A stretch of DNA of 43,391 nucleotides from positions 1 through 43,391 of IMG/VR virus record IMGVR_UViG_3300023112_000033; one strand, written 5' to 3'. Both the position numbers and the translations under genes were made by a program. Below, piece after piece: positions 28,873 to 37,500 of the stretch; position 1 is the first letter of the stretch; every line of letters begins with the position of its first letter. A model generated the notes under the pieces. That model was not told the origin of the DNA. It did not search any database and worked only from the letters and a program-made list of their open reading frames with translations. Origin of the DNA: a virus.

Positions 28873-29226
28873 ATGCTAAACACAATTGGCAAACTAGCTA
28901 TCGCTAGTATAGTCCCAAAACTAGTAACTACTATCTATGCTGAAGCAGTAAAGCTAATCACACCAGATAAAGAGGAAGAAGTAGTAAAATCAAAACATAG
29001 AGTTAAAGGTAAATTACGTAAGATAAGGGACTGTCATAGACTCACTACAGAAGAAAGAGCTTGGATAGGTGAAATATTCAGACAATGGTCTATGGATCAT
29101 AAAGAAGTTGATATGGGTGTTATCTGTCACAGCAGAGAAGAGCTAGGTAGATTCTTTAATCAGAAGTTAAACATAAACAAAAGTAGAAGCTTTTGGTATA
29201 ACTTATTTATTGAACTTTCTAAGTAG
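28873..29226 (+). CDS. Hypothetical protein of the replication operon, 117 aa
   Basis: CAGGAG precedes the ATG. An N-terminal hydrophobic stretch (IGKLAIASIVPKLVTTIY) is followed by a basic linker (KSKHRVKGKLRKIRD) and a helical part (TTEERAWIGEIFRQW). The helical part could bind DNA. It lies between nuclease and primase genes; no family named. Confidence 0.6.
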   Translation: MLNTIGKLAIASIVPKLVTTIYAEAVKLITPDKEEEVVKSKHRVKGKLRKIRDCHRLTTEERAWIGEIFRQWSMDHKEVDMGVICHSREELGRFFNQKLNINKSRSFWYNLFIELSK

Positions 29227-29234
29227 GATATAGC

Positions 29235-31382
29235 ATGAGAGATTTAGACTCGATAGAACATTTTGATACCTTAGAGGAAATAACCCAAATATTGATGGCT
29301 AAGACTCAAAATGATAATCCTCTGTTCTTTAGAATATTGACCGCTTATTACTTCTCCAAGATAGCAAGTATGATGAGAACCAATATTAAAACACATGATA
29401 GAGGTACAATACCTGTAAGCCTATATGCCATAAACTTAAGTGTTTCTGGTACAGGTAAGGGACATAGTACTAATATCATGGAAGAGCAAGTTATCCATAA
29501 ATTTAAAAAGAATTTCTTAAATAATACTTTTGAGGAAGTAGCTAAGAAGAACCTAGCTAAACTAGCTAATTTTAGAGCTACTAAATATGCTGATGATCCA
29601 GATGAGACTTTAGAACGGGTAGAGAAAGAATTCGATCTACTTGGGCCACTATTATTTTCATTTGATTCAGGTACTACTCCAGCAGTTAAACAGATGAGGC
29701 ATAAATTACTTATGGCTAATGCTGGATCAATGAATTTTGAATGTGATGAGATTGGTAATAATATAGCTAGTATTAATGAATTACTAACTACCTTCCTTGA
29801 ATTATATGATGTAGGTAAAGTTAAACAAAAGCTAATTAAGAATACAACTGAAAACAGACGTAATGAGGAAATTGAAGGCAAGACACCTACTAATATGCTT
29901 CTATTTGGTACACCTAACAAGGTATTAAATGGATCCAAAGAGGAAGAAACTTTCATTTCAATGTTAGATACTGGATATGCTAGAAGATGTTTATTTGGAT
30001 TACAGACTAAGTCTAATGGATTCAAAGATATGTCTGCTTCAGATCTATATGACATTATGACTGATACTTCATCAGTTGATTACCTAGATGCAATATCAAA
30101 TCACTTTGGTAACCTTGCAGATATACTCAATTTCAATATAACACTAACCATGACAAAAGATGTTAGCTTACATATTATTGAATATAAAACCCATTGTACC
30201 AAAATAGCTTATGATCTAGGAGATCATGAAGACATCCTTAGAACAGAGATTGAACACAGGTATTACAAAGCACTAAAACTTGCAGGAGCATTTGCTTTCA
30301 TAAATGGTGATCATGAAATAACTGAAGACATCCTCTATTCAGCAATCAAGTTAGTTGAAGAATCTGGTAAAGCATTTGAAAGTATTCTTTCCAGAGACAG
30401 AAACTATGTCAAATTAGCCAAGTACATAGGAGGAAACAAGGGAGAACTTACCCAAGTTGATCTAACTGAAGACTTACCTTTTTATAAGGGAGGAGAAGCT
30501 CAGAAGAGAGACTTAATGAACCTTGCAGTAGCATGGGGTTACAAGAACAATGTAGTCATTCGTAGGGCATTCAGAGATGGAATAGAAATGCTCCAAGGAG
30601 ATTGCTTAGAAGAAACTAATATAGATAAAGTTATAATATCTTATAGTCAGGAATTAGCTGCAGGATATCAACCTGATGTAGCACCATTCAAGGACTTACA
30701 TAAATTAACAACTTTATCTGGTTACCACTATACGGCACACCACTTCATAGATAATTACAGATCCAGTATTAAAGCAATTCCAGGATTCAATCTATTAATC
30801 TTAGATGTGGATTCAGGTATTTCTATGGATACAGCTAAAGATCTTTTATCTGAATATATGGCTCTATTTGCCACAACTAAAAGACATACACCTGATAACC
30901 ATAGATTTAGAATTATTATGCCTTTATCTCATACTCTCAAACTAGTACCAGAAAACTACTCTAAATTCATGATGAATGTATTCAACTGGTTACCATTTGA
31001 AGTAGATGAAGCAACTAAAGACATAAGTCGTAAATGGATGGCATATTCAGGTACATACGATTATCAGGATGGGAAACTGCTTAATGCATTAACCTTTATA
31101 CCTGAGACAAGTAAAGAAGAGGAATATAAGAAGCTTATCTCTGATACCAGTAATTTAAATAACCTAGAGAGATGGTTCTATACAAATACTGATAACGGGA
31201 ATAGAAGTAACCAAATGATTAAATATGCATATGCATTAGTAGACAAAGGTCTAGCACTCGAAGATATCAAGAATGCTCTATATTCGTTTAATCATAAAAT
31301 CAAAGATGGTCTTACTGAAACTGAGATCAATTCAACAATTTTAATATCAACAGCTAAATCAATAGCAAAGAGAGATGCATGA
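29235..31382 (+). CDS. Replication protein: DUF3987-like ATPase fused to primase-like domain
   Basis: 715 residues, in the N4 gp43 position. The N-terminal half is a P-loop ATPase: VSGTGKGHS (70-78) and a Walker B FECDEIGN (168-175), as in DUF3987-type phage proteins. The C-terminal third has LLILDVDSGIS (about 518-528) and HTPDNHRFRIIMPL (about 549-562), which fit the DxD and RxxxPL strands of archaeo-eukaryotic primase-type domains. The combination would join strand opening and primer synthesis in one chain. Its stop overlaps the start of the next gene (ATGA). The primase call is from motifs only. Confidence 0.7.
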   Translation: MRDLDSIEHFDTLEEITQILMAKTQNDNPLFFRILTAYYFSKIASMMRTNIKTHDRGTIPVSLYAINLSVSGTGKGHSTNIMEEQVIHKFKKNFLNNTFEEVAKKNLAKLANFRATKYADDPDETLERVEKEFDLLGPLLFSFDSGTTPAVKQMRHKLLMANAGSMNFECDEIGNNIASINELLTTFLELYDVGKVKQKLIKNTTENRRNEEIEGKTPTNMLLFGTPNKVLNGSKEEETFISMLDTGYARRCLFGLQTKSNGFKDMSASDLYDIMTDTSSVDYLDAISNHFGNLADILNFNITLTMTKDVSLHIIEYKTHCTKIAYDLGDHEDILRTEIEHRYYKALKLAGAFAFINGDHEITEDILYSAIKLVEESGKAFESILSRDRNYVKLAKYIGGNKGELTQVDLTEDLPFYKGGEAQKRDLMNLAVAWGYKNNVVIRRAFRDGIEMLQGDCLEETNIDKVIISYSQELAAGYQPDVAPFKDLHKLTTLSGYHYTAHHFIDNYRSSIKAIPGFNLLILDVDSGISMDTAKDLLSEYMALFATTKRHTPDNHRFRIIMPLSHTLKLVPENYSKFMMNVFNWLPFEVDEATKDISRKWMAYSGTYDYQDGKLLNALTFIPETSKEEEYKKLISDTSNLNNLERWFYTNTDNGNRSNQMIKYAYALVDKGLALEDIKNALYSFNHKIKDGLTETEINSTILISTAKSIAKRDA

Positions 31383-32893
31383 ATAATAATTTATTACTAA
31401 TAGCAGGTAAGTCTGCTACAGGCAAGTCTGCCTCACTCATGAACTTAGAGAATCCAGAAGGAGTAATGTACTTAGGTTGTGAGAACAACAAATCCTTACC
31501 CTTCCCAAGTAAATTTCAAGAGTTTAACATTACTGATCCATTACAAGTATACGAAGCATTTGAGGTTGCAGAAACCAAAGATAATATCCATACAATAGTA
31601 ATTGATACCCTTACTTACTTAATGGATATGTATGAATCCATGCATGTACTTACTTCAAGCAATACGATGAAAGCCTTAAGTGTAAGGGCAGTTCACTAGA
31701 AATGGTGTTCTAAAGAAACCAATTGAATTCAGGGAAACTCTAAGGGAGAAATCCTAAGACAATCCTGAGCGAAGATTGACAATACCCCAGCTATATAATA
31801 CAATATTGTATTTTAAGTTTAGGGGAATATGATGAATAAGAAAAGATATGGTAATGAATTACATCCTTTATACACACGCTGGTTAAGTATGAACCAACGC
31901 TGTAATAATCCTAATCATAAGCAGTATAGAGATTGGGGTGGTAGAGGAATTTGTATTTCAAACGAGTTAAAAAAATTTAATGATTATGTAAGTATAGTTG
32001 AAAATTTACCTAATTATTCTCTTGATAATTCATTAGACAGAATTGATAACAACAAAGATTATTCAAAAGATAATTTACGTTGGACTAGTAGTAATACACA
32101 AGTAGCAAATCAAAGACCTAATTCCAGAGGTTTTAACAAATATACTGGAGTAGGTTGGAGTAAAGCCCATAATAGATGGGTTGCTAGAGTATCTTATAAA
32201 GGTAAAGTTTTACTCAGTAAAGTAACCTTAACTGAAGAAGAAGCTTTAACTGCTAGGAATCAATTTATCATTGATAATGATTTACCTCATCCTATCCAAA
32301 CATATTGTCAATAACGTGCAACGACTATCCTGAGAAGGAGTACACTCAAGTGAGTGGAAGCGGTTGGTACCTAAACAAGTAGAGTTGTAGGTAAAGATAT
32401 AGTCTAGCCTTATATGAAAATATAAGAAGTTCATAAGAGAACTGATATGGTTTAACGAACCATATTGAATATAAGCGGGGGCGGCTATGCTCAATTCTTT
32501 AAGAAGTTAATGCAAACCTATGTAGCTAACTCTACCAAGAACATTATATTCCTAGCCCATACATTAGATGTGATGAATGAAGCAGAGATGATCTCTGAAA
32601 CCTTAGTTAAGGTTAAAGGTTCATTGATGAATAATGGTATTGAGAGTGCATTCTGTACTGTTATTGGATCCAAGAAAGTAGCTATCAAGAAATTGAAAGA
32701 TACTAATTCAATGCTAAACATAACTGAGGAGGAAGAGCTACTGGGGTACAAACATGTATTTCAAACTAAACTAACGAAAGAAACAGTTAATGAAAGACTC
32801 CGAAGTCCTATAGGAATGTGGACTAAAGACGAAACATTTATCAACAATGACGTTCAATTAGTTTTGAACCGACTACATACATTTTATAATTAA
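31379..32893 (+). CDS. RecA-fold ATPase of the replication set, interrupted by a group I intron
   Basis: Exon 1 spans 31379-31676 and exon 2 spans 32478-32893; joined they encode 237 residues. Exon 1 has Walker A AGKSATGKSAS (9-19) and Walker B HTIVIDTLTYL; exon 2 has NIIFLAHTLD. Joining the T at 31676 to GG at 32478 creates a tryptophan codon and reads KAWGGYAQFFKKLM, the sequence expected for the family. Without splicing, exon 1 runs into a stop after 106 residues. In N4-like phages this ATPase (N4 gp44 position) precedes the SSB gene. The 3' exon has no start of its own; a TTG at 32465 lies inside the intron and is not genuine. Confidence 0.85.
31677..32477 (+). ncRNA. Group I self-splicing intron, td-like
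   Basis: 801 bases. The 5' exon ends AGCCT, whose GCCU pairs with GGGC in the intron start (P1 with the required U.G pair), and the last intron base is G. Conserved core: GCAACGACTATCC near 32318 with GACTAT (32323-32328) pairing ATAGTC (32399-32404) as P7, P8 hairpin CACTC-AAGT-GAGTG, and AGATATAGTCT, all close to the T4 td intron. An AATCCTGAGCGAAGATT-type P4-P6 segment is near 31770. The HNH gene lies in a peripheral loop. Terminal hairpins (ATATGGTT/AACCATAT near 32446) form P9 extensions. Confidence 0.92.
31829..32314 (+). CDS. HNH homing endonuclease with AP2-type DNA-binding domain
   Basis: 161 residues encoded inside the group I intron, with AGGGGAA ahead of the ATG. The nuclease part has RCNNPNHKQYRDWGGRGI and LDNSLDRIDNNKDYSKDNLR (HNH-like with the N-DR-D-N signature); the C-terminal part KYTGVGWSKAHNRWVARVSY fits an AP2 domain. 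Such enzymes cut intronless alleles and so spread the intron. The stop lies at the edge of the conserved intron 3' core. Confidence 0.88.
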   Translation: MMNKKRYGNELHPLYTRWLSMNQRCNNPNHKQYRDWGGRGICISNELKKFNDYVSIVENLPNYSLDNSLDRIDNNKDYSKDNLRWTSSNTQVANQRPNSRGFNKYTGVGWSKAHNRWVARVSYKGKVLLSKVTLTEEEALTARNQFIIDNDLPHPIQTYCQ

Positions 32894-32905
32894 GAGGAAA
32901 TATTT

Positions 32906-33625
32906 ATGTCACTATTTGACAACTTGAAAACTGATAAATCAATTGAAGCAGAAAAAGATACACTAGGTGGAGGAGGAGTTCTACCAACAGATGCCTATGA
33001 CATGGTAATAGATATGGCTTATGTCCATATGTCCAAAGGTGGAGCTATGGCTATTGTTCTTGCTACTAAGAGCCAAGAAGGTAGAAACCTTAAACAAACT
33101 ATCTATGTAAGCTCAGGTAATGCTAAAGGTAACAAAAACTATTACATGGATAAGCAAGGAACCAAGAAGTATCTACCAGGTTTCAATATCATGAATGGTA
33201 TTGTTCAATTAACCTTAGATAAAGACTTAGGTGATATTGAACCTGAAGAACGTACTATCAGTATCTATGACTTTGATGCTAAGAAAGAGAAACCAACTAA
33301 GGCTCAAGTATTAACTGAGCTCATTGGTCAGAGAATCATTTTAGGTGTACAGGAACAGAAGGTAGACAAGAACATTAAGGATGGCAATGACAACTATGTT
33401 CCTAGTGGTGAAACTCGTATGGAAAATGAAATTGTTAAAGTATTCCAAGCGGATACTGATCTAACAGTCGCAGAGGCTAAAGCTGGAGAAACTGAGGGCA
33501 AATTCAAAGACAAATGGGTAGAGAAGAACCAAGGTAAGGTTCGAGATAAGTCTACCAAAGATGCAAGTAAAACTGCAGGTGGAACTACTAACGATTCTAA
33601 GCCAGCTGCTTCAATATTCGGCTAA
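32906..33625 (+). CDS. N4 gp45-type single-stranded DNA binding protein
   Basis: 239 residues starting MSLFDNLKTDKSI and ending with a disordered glycine/serine-rich tail and ASIFG. N4 SSB is essential for replication and activates transcription by the host polymerase at late promoters. The gene-order match (ATPase, SSB, then convergent virion RNA polymerase) supports the call. Its last residues, IFG, resemble the end LFG of the protein at 34091, hinting at a shared docking peptide. AGAGGAAA precedes the ATG. Confidence 0.85.
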   Translation: MSLFDNLKTDKSIEAEKDTLGGGGVLPTDAYDMVIDMAYVHMSKGGAMAIVLATKSQEGRNLKQTIYVSSGNAKGNKNYYMDKQGTKKYLPGFNIMNGIVQLTLDKDLGDIEPEERTISIYDFDAKKEKPTKAQVLTELIGQRIILGVQEQKVDKNIKDGNDNYVPSGETRMENEIVKVFQADTDLTVAEAKAGETEGKFKDKWVEKNQGKVRDKSTKDASKTAGGTTNDSKPAASIFG

Positions 33626-33638
33626 TCTATTGCTGAAG

Positions 33639-33678
33639 TCTAGAAGTCGCCTTATAGCGTAAATATGGGGCTTCTAGA
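33639..33678. repeat. Hairpin after the SSB gene
   Basis: TCTAGAAG pairs perfectly with CTTCTAGA across a 24-base loop. No T run follows, so it is at most a partial terminator; it may stabilise the abundant SSB message. Confidence 0.5.
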
Positions 33679-33701
33679 TATACATTTGAAGTAATTGGAG
33701 G

Positions 33702-34094
33702 ATGACATTGGTATATACGATCATAGCACCATTAAGAGTACGAAGATCAAAGAAGAAATGGTTTGTTTTAAACCTAAACCAATATAGGAATACTCACTTT
33801 CAAGTTTTGAATAAAGCTAAAAGAGAGTACAAAGCAATCTTAACTGATCAAATTAAGAAATTACCTATATTTAAGAAAATCAAACTTACATACACACTGT
33901 TCCCTAAAACTAGAAGAAAGACTGATATTGGTAATGTATTATCCATACATCAGAAATTTGCTGAGGATAGTTTTGTTGAGAATGGTCGTATTGAAGATGA
34001 TGATTACTTACATATACCTATGACTATATTTGAGATAGGGGAAGTTGATCCAATTAACCCTAGAGTAGAAATAACTATTGAGGAAATTAAATGA
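33702..34094 (+). CDS. RusA-like Holliday junction resolvase
   Basis: 130 residues. RKTDIGNVLSIHQKFAEDSF (about 71-90) and GRIEDDDYLHI (about 95-105) give the D..N...K..D and DDD pattern of RusA enzymes, which cut four-way junctions. The N-terminal strands include NLNQYRNTHFQ, the usual N-x-x-R-x-H entry. It would resolve recombination branches before packaging. Its stop overlaps the next start. Confidence 0.85.
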   Translation: MTLVYTIIAPLRVRRSKKKWFVLNLNQYRNTHFQVLNKAKREYKAILTDQIKKLPIFKKIKLTYTLFPKTRRKTDIGNVLSIHQKFAEDSFVENGRIEDDDYLHIPMTIFEIGEVDPINPRVEITIEEIK

Positions 34095-34354
34095 ATATAA
34101 ATTTAGACGCAGAAGACATCAAAGAAGCATTAACCAACTATGTATCAGTCCTTGGATTTGATATGTCCAATAAGCAAGTAACTGTGAATATGGTTGCAGG
34201 TAGACAAGGGAATGGATATAGAGCTGAATTAGAGATTGTTAAAGGAAACTCTAACAATGAGACTCTGAAAGTAATAAGTCCCCCTGAAGAGCCTGAAATT
34301 AGCTCTGAAGAGGAATCTGAAGAGGATGCTCAACCTAATAGATTGTTCGGATGA
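34091..34354 (+). CDS. Hypothetical protein with acidic tail, 87 aa
   Basis: Residues 1-60 look like a small alpha/beta fold; residues 62-82 are very acidic (EEPEISSEEESEEDAQ) and the protein ends NRLFG, like the SSB ending SIFG. It overlaps both neighbours (ATGA). Possibly an SSB-associated or DNA-mimic protein; unproven. Confidence 0.65.
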   Translation: MNINLDAEDIKEALTNYVSVLGFDMSNKQVTVNMVAGRQGNGYRAELEIVKGNSNNETLKVISPPEEPEISSEEESEEDAQPNRLFG

Positions 34355-34512
34355 TTGAAAAGATTAAACATGGAGTAATTGCTGTAATCCTAGCACCATT
34401 AATAATAGGTGCTTGGATGATTATCCCATTAATCTTGACAATCTTACCTGTAATATTCCTGACTTTAGTCATATATTTTATATTACAGGAAGAATATTCC
34501 AAATCTAAGTAA
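34351..34512 (+). CDS. Small two-span membrane protein, 53 aa
   Basis: ATGA overlap with the previous gene. Hydrophobic from residue 9 to 46 (VIAVILAPLIIGAWMIIPLI and onward), probably two membrane helices in a hairpin, with a charged end (EEYSKSK). Its last eight bases overlap the end of the convergent giant gene, so the two operons meet without any spacer. Function unknown. Confidence 0.6.
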   Translation: MIEKIKHGVIAVILAPLIIGAWMIIPLILTILPVIFLTLVIYFILQEEYSKSK

Positions 34513-37500
34513 GAACTTGGACGACTGCTGGTACAGCAGCAGTCTCCCCTAAACCAAATGGATTCTGAAAAGGTGCAGTTGGTTCTGTAACAATGTTTGA
34601 ATCGAATGGAGTAGATATATCTAATCCAAGCATAGCTTCAAGCATATGTAATAGGAATACTGATGCACTCTTCTCAGTTGTCATCCTAGCTAATACTTTA
34701 AATATTCTAAGAGGATATCGAGTAAATGGTGCTAGACCCATATCATTAGCATATTGAATATACTTATGTGTTGGTAAAGCGTAGTTAATGAAATCTTCTC
34801 TTAAATGGCTAACTACTTGATTAGCAGGTTGCTTTTGGTTCTTAACCAGATGCTCGTATATAGCAAATCTAGCAATGAAATCACTATATTGAGTAAGCTT
34901 TAATGCGAGTTTAAACGTACTTGTATTGGCTCCCATATACAATTGATTAGTAGCTTCTTTACCTAATTGAGGTAATTTATTTAATACAGGATCAGCCCAT
35001 CTGATAAATTTACTCTTATTTGAGTGGAAGTCCTCAGTAGTATCAATATCTTCAACAATAGTTGGAAACAGTCCTTTATCAATTAGAGGTTTAATTGGAT
35101 TAAGCCGCTGTAACTCTTTGTTTGAAACAATTCTTGCTTCAATATCTTTACGTTGTATAGTAGTAATTCCAGCTAACTGTAATTTTTTAGCATCAGATAC
35201 TAACTGCCTTTCAATATTTAACCATCTATCTAAATGACGTATACCTTCTATTTGAAGTTTAGCCATAATTTCAGGAGGGACACCATTAATTATACCAACA
35301 ATAGTATTACTGAATATATTATTCATAATCACTTGAGGTAGCCTTACAACAATAGTTGTCTTAGCAAATTTTACTATTTCTTGCCAAATAGTTTCAGCTT
35401 TTTTAAGCATGGATTGTATTTTATTCCTTGGTTTATCAACTACACTAAACTTCCTATATGCAAAGAAAATATCAACCCAAGCATCTCTGACAACAATACC
35501 ACCATCACCAAACACACTAGTAGCATACCTACGCATATCTTCAGGCATTAATCTATATATCTCAGCTAATTCTGGGTCAGTAGAATCTTTGTTTATGGTT
35601 ACATAGCTCTGAGGTAGTTTTAAATAATTCTTATCAAAGTCTGCTTTAAGAATATCAATAGTTTCTCTATTAAAACCTTTAGTATTAGCCTTGTCTTCCA
35701 TATGAGAATACATATGCCCTAGCACATTAAATGCTCTATCATCTCTTTTGAATAATCTTTTCTCTACAGAATTAGATATAGTATTCCTATAATCTGAGAT
35801 ATGACCTTTATCATCAATAGTAGGGACCATAATATTATCTTGTATAGTGGTATTACTATTAAGAGTACGTTTCATCTCACGGATAGTCTTCATCTTAGTT
35901 TTGTTGAAGTCATTAATATTTTTTAAGAAAGTAGCTACATCATTTGCATTACCTTCTTGTAACATGGATTGACCCATACTAACTTCACTAGTTAAAGAAG
36001 TGATAGTTTTAACCCTAGTGTTTAAAGCATAGTCTTTATTAACCATAAGAACCTTAGGTTTAGAGTTAACTCTAATCTTATTCTCTGGAAGAGAAGATTC
36101 TATAACATAACCTTCTTTTAATAATTGCTCTACATCTACTTCATCAACTACTCTAGTATCAACAAATGGGTCATTTAATTTGGCAGCATAACCCTTGTGT
36201 GTATGCGCTATTTTGTTATCAAAGTTTTTAGTTAAAGATTCTTTCTTGAAAGCATTATGCATATCAACTAAGAAAGTAAACCCATTCTGCTTAGGATTAA
36301 TAGCAACCTCACTATCAATTAAATCAACTACCTGTTTATTAACAGTTGGATTCGTTAATTGTATACCATACAAGCTTGTTAATTTATTAATTAATTCAAT
36401 TGCTAGATCCATATTCTTAGGAGCAGTAATTCCTAATTGAGGAATTGTATGAGGTAATATAGCAATTGATGTTGGATTCAACATAGTGTTGTACCAATTT
36501 GCTTTACCAAAAACATTCAAATGAGCCAAAGAATTACTCTGTTTTCTGTACAAGTTATACAGGTCTTTAGAACCTAACTTACGTAATTGAATAAGGGTAT
36601 CCTTGATCTCATCTCCAACTTTACTTGGATCATCAATCAAATCTCTTAAGTCTTTAAGATTATAATGTTTACGGAATAAAGCAGAAGCATCATTCCTTAT
36701 AAGTCCCTGTGTTAAAGCTTCCCAAGTATTATCTGAAACATTTTCTGTTAACATACTATCTTTGAGATCATTACTTACAACATGACGAACAGTATCTCTA
36801 GTTTTATCTATAACACTCATAGATCTAGCAAGATGTTCAACAATAGGTATCTCTTCTTTATCACCAAAACCAATAACTTCCTTAATTGTAGCCGCTAGGA
36901 ATTTACGTCTAGATACACCCATCTTAGCTGCCATATTATTAAAAGCGTTTAAATAAGCAGAAGTAGTTATTGGATTAACAACACCAGCAACTAATGAAGC
37001 TGTATTTACATACTTATTTTTATGCACTTTAAGGCTAAAATTAGCTAAAGGTTCACCTATCAACTTAGTAGCAACTTTACTAATAACCTTATTACCAGCA
37101 TTCAAACCATTAATAAGAAACTGAGTAGACATATGAGTCTTTTGTATCTTATTTAAATCTTTAACCAAATTCAGTAATACTACATCACCTGTATGGCCCC
37201 TATTAAATCTAAGTAATAAAGCATTTACAGCAATATTAAAATAATGTTGTAAGGTAGCTGCAAAAGATTGTTTCTTACTATCTTTAAGTAAATTAGGTCT
37301 GAAAGAAGCTAAATGTTTAATCAAGTGTTTATTAGTTAATCCATAAGCAACAAATTCATGTAAACTAATTGGCACTTGTTCAGTTTTAATTGTACCTGTA
37401 TTAAGATCCATTAATTGAATTGCTTGTGTTTTCTTATTTCTAAACACGTAATCAAACCTATCTTTAGCAGTTTTCTCCTCAACTAATTGATCTACATATA

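Noticed and set aside
29348-30055. 235-codon open frame on the minus strand
   Set aside because: It is the reverse of the ATPase-primase gene, with no ribosome binding site or protein likeness.
32465-32893. A separate gene starting at TTG 32465
   Set aside because: This start lies inside the group I intron; the segment is exon 2 of the interrupted ATPase gene.
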